Below are positions 17,110 to 25,283 of a DNA stretch of 64,000 nt, piece after piece. The notes under the pieces were generated by a model. The model ran no database searches and was not told the DNA's origin. It was given only the letters and a program-made list of their open reading frames with translations. The DNA lies in assembly GCA_963717475.1 (NCBI GenBank), contig OY970337.1:930001-994000 (forward strand), read 5' to 3'. The DNA is from AC-32 sp963717475 (GTDB lineage Bacteria > Actinomycetota > Thermoleophilia > Gaiellales > Gaiellaceae). The position numbers and the translations under genes are program-made. The stretch's first letter is position 1. Each line of letters opens with the position of its first letter.

Positions 17110-17977
17110 GGGGCGGGACGAAGGGCGGCAGCGACTGGTCCGCGGTCGCCTTGATCCCGTACTGGCCGGCGGGCGCACCGGCGAGCAGGAGGACGAGACC
17201 GAGCTTGCCGGCGGGCTTGTCGACGTCGTCCACGCTCGAGAGGCCGCCCGCGCGGAAGGCGTCCACGGCGGAGGTCGCCGAGGTCGTGGTCTCGACACCC
17301 ACGGCGGGCACAGCGGCCGAGTCGAGGCCCTGGTAGAGACCGAGCAGGAACTTGCTCGTCGCACCGCGCTGCGGCGGCACCGTCCGGGCGACGATCACGC
17401 CGTCGACCGGCTCCTTGCTCCCGCCGAGGCGCTCTTCGATGAGCGTGTCGGTGAGCGCGTCCCAGAGCGGCGTCTCGCCGCCTGACACGAGCTCGTCGCC
17501 GAGCGCCTGGCCGAGGGTCTGCAGCTTGGAGCGCCCCGCATACGCAGCGCCCACCTGCGACGCTCTCAGCTTCGACTCGATCGTCTTCAGGTCGAGCGGG
17601 AGCTTGAGCGCGCGGAAGCGCGCCTCGGTGGCGCCCGAGTCGGTGAGCGTGCGCTCGATCGTCGAGCGGACGCCGCCATCCGCGGAGCCGATGGATACGA
17701 CTGCGATCCGCTTGTCGCGCAGGCGGTTGCGGGCGAGCACCGGGTAGCTCTCGTTCATGTAGATCTGCGCGGAGCGCTGCTCGCGTTGCGAGAGCGCGGA
17801 GGTTTTCGAGGCGGCGTCGAGGTCCGCCTGAAGCTGCGCGACGCGCTGCTTCAGCAGGCTGCGGTTCGCGCTGTCGACGAGCCCGCGGTCGGAGATCCCG
17901 ACGCCGACGAGGATCCCGATCACGAGCGCCAGGAAGACCGCGGCAAGCGAAGCTACGTGGTAGCGAAGGTCGAACAT
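17102..17977 (-). CDS. steB: SteB/MctB family envelope protein
   Basis: A 291-aa protein with one N-terminal membrane helix (SLAAVFLALVIGILVGVGI), then a coiled-coil segment (LLKQRVAQLQADLDAASKT) and an extracytoplasmic Rossmann-like domain. The family is known in mycobacteria as MctB (copper transport/outer membrane) and in corynebacteria as SteB, which works with SteA in daughter-cell separation. Its position between steA and pyrG supports the SteB role. No metal-binding motif is obvious. Confidence 0.88.
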   Translation of the reverse strand: MFDLRYHVASLAAVFLALVIGILVGVGISDRGLVDSANRSLLKQRVAQLQADLDAASKTSALSQREQRSAQIYMNESYPVLARNRLRDKRIAVVSIGSADGGVRSTIERTLTDSGATEARFRALKLPLDLKTIESKLRASQVGAAYAGRSKLQTLGQALGDELVSGGETPLWDALTDTLIEERLGGSKEPVDGVIVARTVPPQRGATSKFLLGLYQGLDSAAVPAVGVETTTSATSAVDAFRAGGLSSVDDVDKPAGKLGLVLLLAGAPAGQYGIKATADQSLPPFVPPRG

Positions 17978-17980
17978 GCC

Positions 17981-18415
17981 CTACTCCTCGGCCGCAGTCT
18001 GGCACAGGGCGTGTAGGCGATTCAGCGCTTTCCGAGGCAACGAGCGGTTCACGCGGAGCCAGGGGCCGTCGACCTCGAGGGTCGCCTCGGTGTGGTCGTG
18101 CCCGGCAGGCTCGAGCTGGAGCCTGGCCTCGATGCCGTCGTTGACGAAGAGGAGGCGGAGGAACTGCAGCGGCCGGACCTCGAGGATGGCGATCGTGCCC
18201 ATGGCCTCGGCCTTCCGCATGTAGGCGGTGACGACGCTGCTCGACTGCGGGCCGGCGACGAGCTGCCAGCGCGCCCCCGGTGCAAGGCCTCGCCGGTCGG
18301 GCCGGACCGCGGTGACGCCCGGCCACCAGTCGGCCAGGTGGTTGGGCTCGGCCAGGAACCGCCAGACGTCCTCGGGCGGCGCGAGCAGCTCGCGGGTAGC
18401 GACGACACGCGGCAT
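17981..18415 (-). CDS. SRPBCC/polyketide cyclase-like protein
   Basis: A 144-aa START/Bet v1-fold protein starting MPRVVATRELLAPPEDVW, the usual beginning of the family. The body contains LADWWPGVTAVR, an alternating strand pattern and a long C-terminal helix (LNRLHALCQTAAEE). Members bind hydrophobic ligands or act as small cyclases. It sits between steA and steB with 6 and 3 nt gaps, an insertion relative to the mycobacterial order, so a role in the same envelope process is possible but inferred. Confidence 0.82.
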   Translation of the reverse strand: MPRVVATRELLAPPEDVWRFLAEPNHLADWWPGVTAVRPDRRGLAPGARWQLVAGPQSSSVVTAYMRKAEAMGTIAILEVRPLQFLRLLFVNDGIEARLQLEPAGHDHTEATLEVDGPWLRVNRSLPRKALNRLHALCQTAAEE

Positions 18416-18421
18416 TTCGCC

Positions 18422-19555
18422 TCAGCCTATGCCGAGGAGGTCGCGCAGCCGCTGGACGACCAGCCCGATGAAGTGGCGCAGCCCGGGCGAGGCGAGGATC
18501 GCGACCACGATCGCGGCGAGCCCTGCGGCCGCGAACGCGACCAGCGGCCAGAGCCCGACCTCGCGGCTGACGAGTCGCGAGACGCCCTTCGCGTCGACGA
18601 GGATCTCGCCCACCTTCAGGCGGGTGACGAAGGTCGACGACATTCCCGCGCGGTCGCGCTCGAGGAACTCGATCAGGTTGAAATGCGTGCCGACGGCGAC
18701 GATCAGCTCGGCGCCCTTCTCGTACGCGAGCAGTAGCGCGATGTCCTCGCTGATCCCCGGCGCGGCGACCGTGTGGAACGGGACGCCCAGCGCCTCGAGC
18801 CGCTCGGCTCCGGGCGCGGCCCCGTCGCGGTACGCGTGCACGATCAGCTCCGCGCCGCAACCGAGCGCCTTGTCGGAGACCGAGTCCATGTCGCCGACGA
18901 TCACGTCGGGCTTCATTCCGGCCTGGAGCAGCGCGTCGGCCCCACCGTCGACTCCCAGCAGCACAGGCCGGAAGTCGCGGACGTACGGGCGGACGATCCC
19001 GAGGTCGCGCTTGTAACCCGGGCCGCGGGCGACGACGAGCGCCTGGCGTTCCCGGAAGCGCGTCTTCAGGGGCGGGAACTGGATGCCCTCTGCCAGCAGG
19101 CCGCCCTCCTCGCGGAGGTACTGGAGCGTGTTCTCGGCGAACACCTGGAGCGCGTCGGTGACGCGGGCGCGCTGCTCCGCGAGCGCGGCCTCGAGCCGGC
19201 CCGCGTCGAGCGCCCGGCCGGAGGCGAGACAGGTTCCGTTGCGGAAGATGCTCGCGCCGCGGATCGTCACCGGCTCCCCGTCACCGAGCTCGTCGAAGAG
19301 CGAGGCGCCCGGGGCGTCGATCAGGCGAACGCCGCCGCGCACGAGTAGCAGCGGCCCGGGGTTCGGGAAGCGGCCCGACTGCGACTCGGCGACGTTGACG
19401 ACCACGCGCACGCCCGACTCGAGCAGCTCCTCGGCGGAAGCGCGGTCGATGTCCTGGTGATCGATGATCGCGACGTCGTCCGGGCCGAGCCGCGGCACGA
19501 GGCGCTTCGTGCGCTTGCCCAGCTTCGCGGCGCCGGTGAACTCGATGAAGCTCAT
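18422..19555 (-). CDS. steA: SteA-like cytokinetic protein
   Basis: A 377-aa protein with an N-terminal domain (LVPRLGPDDVAIIDHQDIDR), a middle domain like thiamin pyrophosphokinase (LLGVDGGADALLQAGMKPDVIVGDMDSVSD) and a C-terminal membrane helix (LWPLVAFAAAGLAAIVVAIL). In corynebacteria SteA works with SteB to control septal cell-wall cleavage. Here the two genes are separated only by the SRPBCC gene. The ATG overlaps the recN stop (ATGA). The kinase-like domain is known in this family as a scaffold; activity is not established. Confidence 0.9.
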   Translation of the reverse strand: MSFIEFTGAAKLGKRTKRLVPRLGPDDVAIIDHQDIDRASAEELLESGVRVVVNVAESQSGRFPNPGPLLLVRGGVRLIDAPGASLFDELGDGEPVTIRGASIFRNGTCLASGRALDAGRLEAALAEQRARVTDALQVFAENTLQYLREEGGLLAEGIQFPPLKTRFRERQALVVARGPGYKRDLGIVRPYVRDFRPVLLGVDGGADALLQAGMKPDVIVGDMDSVSDKALGCGAELIVHAYRDGAAPGAERLEALGVPFHTVAAPGISEDIALLLAYEKGAELIVAVGTHFNLIEFLERDRAGMSSTFVTRLKVGEILVDAKGVSRLVSREVGLWPLVAFAAAGLAAIVVAILASPGLRHFIGLVVQRLRDLLGIG

Positions 19556-21183
19556 TTCGTCCGTACGGTCGAGATGAACTCCTCGCCGCCGAGCATTCGC
19601 GTCAGCTCGTCGCGGCGCTCCGCCTCGTCGAGGGCCTCGATGCGCGTGTGCGTCGGGTCGCCGGGCACCTTCTCGACCCGGAAGTGGCGTTCGGCGACGC
19701 TCGCGATCTGTGGCAGGTGCGTGATCGTGAGGATCTGTGCCCGCCCGGCGAGCCGCTGCAACGTCTCGCCCACCGCGTGCGCCGTGCTGCCGCCGATGCC
19801 CGCGTCGATCTCGTCGAAGACGAGCGTCTCGCCGCCGCCTACCGCCGCGATCGCGAGGGCGATCCGCGAGAGCTCGCCGCCCGACGCGGTCTCCGCGACC
19901 GGCGCGAACGGCAGGCCCGCGTTCGGGCGGATCAGGAAGGAGACGCGGTCCTGGCCGGTCGGGCCCGGGTCGGCCGCGTCGACCACGGCCTGGAACTCGC
20001 CCTCGCCGAGGCCGATGCCCTGGAGCTCACGCGCAACCGCCTCCGCGAACGGCGCTGCCGCCTGTTCCCTCGCCTCGTGGAGCTCTGACGAGAGGCGCTC
20101 GACCCGCTGCTCGGCTTGGCGGAGCGCTTCGGCCGCGGCCTGGGACGGATCGGCGCCGCCCTCGAGGGCGTCCAGCTCGGCGTTCGCCTCGGCGGCGCGC
20201 GCGAGCAGCTCCTCGTAGGTCTCGCAGCGGTGGCGCCGTCGCACGTCGGCGATGCGGTCGAGCTCGCCCTCGACGTGCTCGAGACGGTCTGGCTCGGCCT
20301 CCAGCGACGCCAGGAAGGCGTGCAGGTCGGAGGCGGTCTCGCGCAGGCGCAGCTCGACGTCGCGGAGGTCGTTTCCGGCGCGTTCGAGCTCGGGGGCGAG
20401 CCGTTCGAGGGGGGCCAGGGAGCGCTCGGCGAGAGCGACGAGCCCGGCTGCCCCTTCGCCCTCGTCGGGCGAGAGCGCCTCCCCGGCCGCCGAGGCCGCC
20501 GCCGCGAGCTCGGTCACGTGGCGCAACCGCTCGCGCTCGGCGCGGAGCGACGTCTCGGTGTCCGGCTCGAGCCCGCCGGTGTCCTCTACGAGCGCGCGCA
20601 GCTCCGCGAGGCGGGCCTCCGCGGCGGCCGCGCCCTGGGTCAGCTCTTCGTGGCGGCGTCTGGCGGCCGCGAGCTCGCGCCAGGCGATGCGCAGCTCCGA
20701 GCGGCGCTTTGCCTGCTCCTCGCCGGCGAAGGCGTCGAGCAGGTCGAGCTGGTACGAGGGCCGAGCGAGGCGGCGCTGCTCGAACTGGCCGGACATCGCG
20801 ATCAGCCGCTCGGCTGCGGCGGCAGTGTCCTCGCGCGCGGCGGAGCGGCCCCAGGCGTAGGCGCGCGTGCGGCCGTCGGCGAAGACGCGGCGGGCGAGGA
20901 CGAGACCGTCCTCGTCTTCGGGACGAAGCTCGGCGAGGGCCTGCAGCTCCTCGTCCTCGAAGAAATGCGCCGGGAGCTCGAGCTCGGCCTCGACGTAGGC
21001 CTCGTTCCCGTCCGGCCCGACGAGCGCCGCGTCGCCGCGCGCCCCGAGGAGCAGGCCGATCGCCTGGGCGAGGATCGTCTTGCCTGCGCCGGTCTCGCCG
21101 GTGATGGCGTTCAGGCCGGGAGCGAGAGCGAGCTCCGCCTCACGGATGAGGACGAGGTTCTCGATCCGGAGCCGGCGGAGCAC
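19552..21183 (-). CDS. recN: DNA repair protein RecN
   Basis: SMC-like ATPase involved in double-strand break repair, 543 aa. The Walker A motif GETGAGKT lies at residues 29-36 in LNAITGETGAGKTILAQAIG. A long coiled-coil arm follows, rich in Glu, Ala and Arg. The C-terminal head has LSRIALAIAAVGGGETLVFD with Walker B and EIDAGIGGSTAHAVG. ATG at 21183. Upstream is a 203-bp gap holding a partial copy of the dispersed element. Confidence 0.95.
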   Translation of the reverse strand: MLRRLRIENLVLIREAELALAPGLNAITGETGAGKTILAQAIGLLLGARGDAALVGPDGNEAYVEAELELPAHFFEDEELQALAELRPEDEDGLVLARRVFADGRTRAYAWGRSAAREDTAAAAERLIAMSGQFEQRRLARPSYQLDLLDAFAGEEQAKRRSELRIAWRELAAARRRHEELTQGAAAAEARLAELRALVEDTGGLEPDTETSLRAERERLRHVTELAAAASAAGEALSPDEGEGAAGLVALAERSLAPLERLAPELERAGNDLRDVELRLRETASDLHAFLASLEAEPDRLEHVEGELDRIADVRRRHRCETYEELLARAAEANAELDALEGGADPSQAAAEALRQAEQRVERLSSELHEAREQAAAPFAEAVARELQGIGLGEGEFQAVVDAADPGPTGQDRVSFLIRPNAGLPFAPVAETASGGELSRIALAIAAVGGGETLVFDEIDAGIGGSTAHAVGETLQRLAGRAQILTITHLPQIASVAERHFRVEKVPGDPTHTRIEALDEAERRDELTRMLGGEEFISTVRTK

Positions 21184-21315
21184 GCCTGGATGCTACGCCG
21201 AGCGCCTGCGCACGGCGACCCGCTGAAACGGCCCCGCTCGAGACAGGCACGCGCCGCCCCCTCGCGCGCGTGCGTGCGCCCCAGGGTGGGTGGGGGTTAG
21301 GGACGGTACCGCCCC

Positions 21316-21356
21316 GGCGCGCCGAAGGTGTGACGGATGCGTGCCGAATTCGTGCC
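21316..21356 (-). repeat. Dispersed element, partial copy D
   Basis: On the minus strand this 41-nt segment reads GGCAC, GGCAC and GTCAC with the same 11-bp spacing as the full copies. It aligns at roughly two thirds identity to the first 41 nt of the copy at 54133-54203, including TTCGGCACG and TCCGTCACA. The 3' hairpin half is not recognisable. It lies in the recN-nadK gap pointing toward recN, as the other copies point toward their downstream gene. Confidence 0.45.
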
Positions 21357-21386
21357 AATTGCGAACGGCGCGCCGGCAGGGCGGCG

Positions 21387-22208
21387 CTACGAGGCGAACG
21401 TGCGCCGATAGCGGCTGAAGAAGGTGCTCTCCGGCAGCGTCGCGAGCAGGCTGCGCGCCTCTGCGAGCCGCACGACGACCTCCGCGCCGGGCCCGAGGTC
21501 GCCCAGCCGGTGACCGTCCGTCAGCAGCGCCGCGTCCACGTCCTGCGTCCGGTTCACGACCGTGAGCTCCTGCCCGCGCGGCACGACCAGCGGGCGCGCG
21601 TGCAGCGAATGCGGCGCGACGAACGTCACCGCCATCGCGTCGAGCCCCCAGACGAGCACCGGCCCCCCGTTCGAGAGGTTGTAGGCCGTCGATCCGGACG
21701 GCGTCGAGCAGACGAGCCCGTCGCACGGAAGCCACCCGAGGTCCTCGCCGCCGACCGCCCAGCCCAGCTCGATCATCCGCCCGAGCGCCGAGCTCGTGAC
21801 CACGACGTCGTTCACGGCAGTCCAGCGCGAGCCGCCGGCTTCGCCCTCCAGGACGGGCAGCTCGACAACGCGGTAGTCCCCGCCGAACGCCCGCCTCAAG
21901 CCGTCCTCGAGCTGGTCCGCCTCGAGCGCCGCGAGGAAGCCGACCCGCCCGAAGTTGGCGCCGATCACCGGCACGCCGGTGCCGAGGAACCGCCGCAGCG
22001 CCCGCAGCATCGTCCCGTCGCCGCCGAGGACGACCGCGAGATCCGCCTCTGCGACCGCGCCGTCGTCTGCGCCGAGATCGTGCTTCTCGCGCTCCTCGTC
22101 GGGAAAGAGCAGCTCCACCCCCCGCTCCTCCGCCAGACGCTGCAGCTGCTCGAGCGCGCCGCCGATCGCCTCAGGCCTGCCGTGGGTGACCACGGCCGCG
22201 CGCCGCAC
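21387..22208 (-). CDS. nadK: NAD kinase
   Basis: ATP-dependent phosphorylation of NAD to NADP. GTG at 22208 is chosen (VRRAAVVTHGRPEA, 273 aa) because it starts one base after the tlyA stop. An upstream ATG at 22247 would add 13 residues but overlap tlyA by 38 nt. The family motif GGDGTMLRALR and the NAD-binding CSTPSGSTAYNLSNGGP are intact. The tlyA-nadK-recN order is conserved in actinobacteria. Confidence 0.94.
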   Translation of the reverse strand: MRRAAVVTHGRPEAIGGALEQLQRLAEERGVELLFPDEEREKHDLGADDGAVAEADLAVVLGGDGTMLRALRRFLGTGVPVIGANFGRVGFLAALEADQLEDGLRRAFGGDYRVVELPVLEGEAGGSRWTAVNDVVVTSSALGRMIELGWAVGGEDLGWLPCDGLVCSTPSGSTAYNLSNGGPVLVWGLDAMAVTFVAPHSLHARPLVVPRGQELTVVNRTQDVDAALLTDGHRLGDLGPGAEVVVRLAEARSLLATLPESTFFSRYRRTFAS

Positions 22209-22209
22209 T

Positions 22210-22989
22210 TCAGGTCGTTGCGTCGTCGATCCAGCGCTCGAGGTCATCGGGATTCACCGGCCGCTCGCGGTTGACCCGCTCGTTGCTGACCAAGTGCAGA
22301 AAGAACTCGCGGTTCCCCTTCGGGCCGGGCAGCCCGGAGTCTACGACGCCCGCGACCATCGCCCCCCAGCCGGGCACCGCGCGCCCGACCTCGAGCAGCA
22401 CCCGCCGCCACACCTCCGGATCGCGGACGACGCCCTTCCGCGCCTCCGCGCGCCCGGCTTCGAACTGCGGCTTCACCAGCACGACCGCCTCCCAGCCCGG
22501 CTCGGCGAGCGCGAGCGCCGGCGGCAGCGCCGTCCGCAGGGAGATGAACGAGACGTCACAGGTCACGAGCTCAGGCGCGAAGGGCAGCTCGCGAAGCTCC
22601 CGCACGTTCACGCGCTCGAGCACGGTCACGCGCGGGTCGTCGCGCAGGCGCGGGTGCAGCTGGCCGTGCCCCACGTCGAGCGCGATCACGCGCGCCGCGC
22701 CGCGCTGCAGCAGGACGTCCGTGAACCCGCCGGTAGAGGCGCCGACGTCGAGGCAATCGCGCCCCGACGGATCGACCCCGAGCGCGTCCAGCGCGTGGGC
22801 GAGCTTCTCGCCCCCGCGGGAGACGTACGGCGGCGGCGCCGTGACCGTCAGCTCGGCCGACTCGTCGACCTGTTCCCCGGCCTTCTCGTGCCCCGGCACG
22901 AGCCCCGCGAGCACGAGCGCCTGCGCCCGCGCCCGGCTTTCCGCGAGCCCGCGCTCGACGAGCAGGACATCGAGCCGCTTCTTCGCCAT
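22210..22989 (-). CDS. tlyA: TlyA family rRNA (cytidine-2'-O)-methyltransferase
   Basis: A 259-aa enzyme with an N-terminal S4 RNA-binding domain (RLDVLLVERGLAESRARAQ) and a C-terminal FtsJ-like methyltransferase domain. The SAM motif is CLDVGASTGGFTDVLL. Catalytic residues fit the K-D-K-E arrangement: Lys in VSRGGEKL, Asp in VTCDVSFIS, Lys and Glu in VVLVKPQFEAG. Homologues modify 16S and 23S rRNA and govern capreomycin sensitivity. ATG shares one base with the upstream stop. Confidence 0.93.
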   Translation of the reverse strand: MAKKRLDVLLVERGLAESRARAQALVLAGLVPGHEKAGEQVDESAELTVTAPPPYVSRGGEKLAHALDALGVDPSGRDCLDVGASTGGFTDVLLQRGAARVIALDVGHGQLHPRLRDDPRVTVLERVNVRELRELPFAPELVTCDVSFISLRTALPPALALAEPGWEAVVLVKPQFEAGRAEARKGVVRDPEVWRRVLLEVGRAVPGWGAMVAGVVDSGLPGPKGNREFFLHLVSNERVNRERPVNPDDLERWIDDATT

Positions 22990-23951
22990 CAGCCCACGAC
23001 CGAGAGCACCGCGTCCCAGGCCACCTCCGAGGCGACGACGCCGAGCGCGGTCGTGTCCAGCAGCGGATCGCTCTCGACGGCCCCGGTCGAGACCGCGAAC
23101 AGCACGTCGCCGTCCTCGAGCGCGTGGAACGGCTGGATAGCGCGGGCCATCGACGCGTGCACCTGCCGCCCCAGCGTCTGCAGGTCGCGCCCTTCGAGGC
23201 GTAGGTTGGTGACGACGACGGTGAGCGTCGTGTTCCCCGGAGGCGGACGCACAGGCCGGCCTCCCGAGAGCCGCTCCTCAACGCCGGCCGCGAGTGCCAG
23301 GCGCGCGACGCTGTCCGGGTCGCGATGACCGAGCACGACGGTTCCCTCGCGGTCGACGATCGCGCCGATTGCATTCACGACCGTGAAGACGGCGACCTTC
23401 GTCTCGCCCACCCGGCGGAAGGCACCGCCCTGACCGGCCGCCTCGCGCAGCTCCCAGCCGAAGAGCTTCCCCGCCGTGGCCGAGCGGCCTGCACCTCGCG
23501 CGCCGAGCGGGAAGACGCCCGGCCGGGCCGATCTCAGCGCCGCACGCCCGAGCTCCTTGTCCGGGTAGACGGCGTTGTCGCGTCCGCCCCAGTCGAAGAT
23601 GATTGCGCCCGAGACGAGCGGGATCTGCAGCCAGTCGGTGCGGTAGCCGCGCTGCGCGAGCAGCTCGGCGGCGACACCCGCCGCCGCCTCGAGGCCGAAG
23701 AGCGAGCCGCCCGCGAGGCAAATCGCATCGACGAGAGCGACGCCCGCGCCGCTGACGGCCGGAGAGCCGCCGCGCACGTCCGTCGAGCAGGCGACCGGCC
23801 CGTCCGGGAAGTGCAGCACCGTGCAGCCAGTGGGCCCCTCGTCGTACTCGGCGACGCCGATCTCGAGGCCCGCGAAGTCGAAGGACAGCTCGCGCCCCTC
23901 GAAGGACGTCCTCGGAGTCAGCTCCGCCGAGTCGTTCGACAGACGCGGCAC
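22989..23951 (-). CDS. P1 (S58/DmpA) family peptidase
   Basis: A 320-aa member of the L-aminopeptidase DmpA family, N-terminal nucleophile hydrolases that cleave themselves. GLEIGVAEYDEGPTGCTVL is the usual N-terminus. The processing site region is VVTNLRLEGRDLQTLGRQVH, with the Gly/Thr-rich GNTTLTVVVTN before it. The GTG start at 23951 (VPRLSNDSAE) lies 8 nt after the stop of the polyprenyl synthase. Substrate unknown. It is an insertion in the otherwise conserved xseB-ispA-tlyA order. Confidence 0.88.
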   Translation of the reverse strand: MPRLSNDSAELTPRTSFEGRELSFDFAGLEIGVAEYDEGPTGCTVLHFPDGPVACSTDVRGGSPAVSGAGVALVDAICLAGGSLFGLEAAAGVAAELLAQRGYRTDWLQIPLVSGAIIFDWGGRDNAVYPDKELGRAALRSARPGVFPLGARGAGRSATAGKLFGWELREAAGQGGAFRRVGETKVAVFTVVNAIGAIVDREGTVVLGHRDPDSVARLALAAGVEERLSGGRPVRPPPGNTTLTVVVTNLRLEGRDLQTLGRQVHASMARAIQPFHALEDGDVLFAVSTGAVESDPLLDTTALGVVASEVAWDAVLSVVG

Positions 23952-23959
23952 GGCGCCGC

Positions 23960-24730
23960 TCAGGACGTGCGGGCCGCGAGCCCGGCGACGATCCCGCTCA
24001 GGACGGACGTGTCCGCGGGAACTTCGAGCAGCAAGGCCTGGGCCCGGTCGGCGGTCTCGTCGGCGAGCTTCCTCGCGCCCTCCGCCCCGCGCTCGAGCAC
24101 GAAGCCGTCCTCGTCGAGGATGTCGTCCACGATCTGGAAGAGCAGCCCGACCTCGTCGGCGAACGCCCGCCACGGCGCCTGCTCGCGCTCGGGAACCTCC
24201 GCGACCCAGAGCGCGCACGCAACCGAGGCGGAGAAGAGGCAGCCCGTCTTGAGCCGGTGCAGCGAGGCGAGATCGGAGGCGCCGCCGGCGATGTCGAGGT
24301 ACTGGCCGCCGATCATCCCGAGCGTCGCCTGGACGAGCTCGCGCGCGACCGCAGGCGTCGGGTAGGTGAGCGCGAGCCTCAGCGCCTCTGCGAGCAGCGC
24401 GTCGCCGGCGAGCACGCCGACCGCCTCGCCGAACTCGGCCCAGGTGCTCGCGCGCCCACGGCGGAGCCGATCGTTGTCGAGCGCCGGGAGGTCGTCGTGG
24501 ACGAGCGAGAAGTTGTGCACGAGCTCGAGCGCCGCAGCCGCCGGCAGCGCCGCCTCCGGCTCGGCGCCGGCTGCCTCGGCCGTCGCAATGCAGAGCACCG
24601 GGCGCACCCGCTTGCCGCCGCCCGCGAGCGAGTAGCGCAGCGAGGCCTCGAGCCCGCCGAGCTCAGGCGTCAGCGCGAGGTCATCGAGATACGACTCGAT
24701 CAGCTCATGAAGCTCTTCCGCAGTGCTCAT
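23960..24730 (-). CDS. ispA: Short-chain polyprenyl diphosphate synthase
   Basis: A 256-aa trans-isoprenyl diphosphate synthase that condenses IPP with allylic diphosphates. The first Asp-rich motif is LVHDDLPALDNDRLRRG and the second is LFQIVDDILDEDG. GGGKRVRPVL near the N-terminus binds IPP. At 256 aa it is shorter than the usual 290-300 aa. Product length (farnesyl or geranylgeranyl) is not predictable by eye. Its ATG overlaps the upstream xseB-like gene by 4 nt. Confidence 0.92.
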   Translation of the reverse strand: MSTAEELHELIESYLDDLALTPELGGLEASLRYSLAGGGKRVRPVLCIATAEAAGAEPEAALPAAAALELVHNFSLVHDDLPALDNDRLRRGRASTWAEFGEAVGVLAGDALLAEALRLALTYPTPAVARELVQATLGMIGGQYLDIAGGASDLASLHRLKTGCLFSASVACALWVAEVPEREQAPWRAFADEVGLLFQIVDDILDEDGFVLERGAEGARKLADETADRAQALLLEVPADTSVLSGIVAGLAARTS

Positions 24731-24909
24731 CCCTCGGTCTCCCGCTTCGCCTGCTGGAGCTGCGACTCTACTTCCTTCGCGATCTGGGACAGCTCCTGCA
24801 GGATCTCGATCGCCTCGTCGGGGTCCTTCGTCTGCTCGAGCCGCCCGCGCGCCTGCTCGAGCCGGCCCAGCAGCTCCTCCGCCTGCTTCAAGCGGTCCTC
24901 GGCGGTCAC
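24727..24909 (-). CDS. xseB: Exodeoxyribonuclease VII small subunit-like protein
   Basis: A 60-aa all-helical acidic protein (DRLKQAEELLGRLEQARGRL, then DEAIEILQELSQIAKEVE). The two-helix layout and length fit XseB, which binds the large subunit XseA. The position between nusB and ispA is exactly where xseB lies in Firmicutes (nusB-folD-xseA-xseB-ispA), but xseA is absent next to it. Sequence alone is weak and the assignment leans on gene order. It overlaps both neighbours by 4 nt. Confidence 0.55.
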   Translation of the reverse strand: MTAEDRLKQAEELLGRLEQARGRLEQTKDPDEAIEILQELSQIAKEVESQLQQAKRETEG

Positions 24910-25283
24910 ACGGTCCTCTCCGTCACGATGCGCCCGAGTATGCCGTTGACGAGCCGGCCGGCGTCATCGGACGAGTAGCGCTTGGCGAGCGAGACCGCCT
25001 CGTCGATCGCCACTTCGACCGGCACATCGCCGCGGTCGAGCTCCAGGATCGCGAGCCGCAGGATGTTCCGCTCGAGCGCGCCCAGCCGGTCGGCCGTCCA
25101 CTCGTCGGCGGCCTCGGTGATCCGGCGGTCGAGCTCCTCGTGCCGCTCGATGACGGCCTCGGCCAGGTCGCGCGAGAAGTCGTCGACGTCGCCCTCGTAG
25201 AGCGACGCGAGCTCCTGGCCGGTCACGTCCCACTGGTAGAGGAGGACGAGCGCCGTGCGGCGCGCTGCGCGGCGGCCGGCCAT
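24906..25283 (-). CDS. nusB: Transcription antitermination factor NusB
   Basis: A 125-aa all-helical RNA-binding protein that joins NusE(S10) on boxA RNA to promote rRNA antitermination. The N-terminal Arg-rich helix RRAARRTALVLLYQWD is typical, as are LERNILRLAILEL and VPVEVAIDEAVSLAKRYSSD with GRLVNGILGRI. It sits directly downstream of accC (1-nt overlap), part of the classic acc-nusB order. Confidence 0.95.
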   Translation of the reverse strand: MAGRRAARRTALVLLYQWDVTGQELASLYEGDVDDFSRDLAEAVIERHEELDRRITEAADEWTADRLGALERNILRLAILELDRGDVPVEVAIDEAVSLAKRYSSDDAGRLVNGILGRIVTERTV

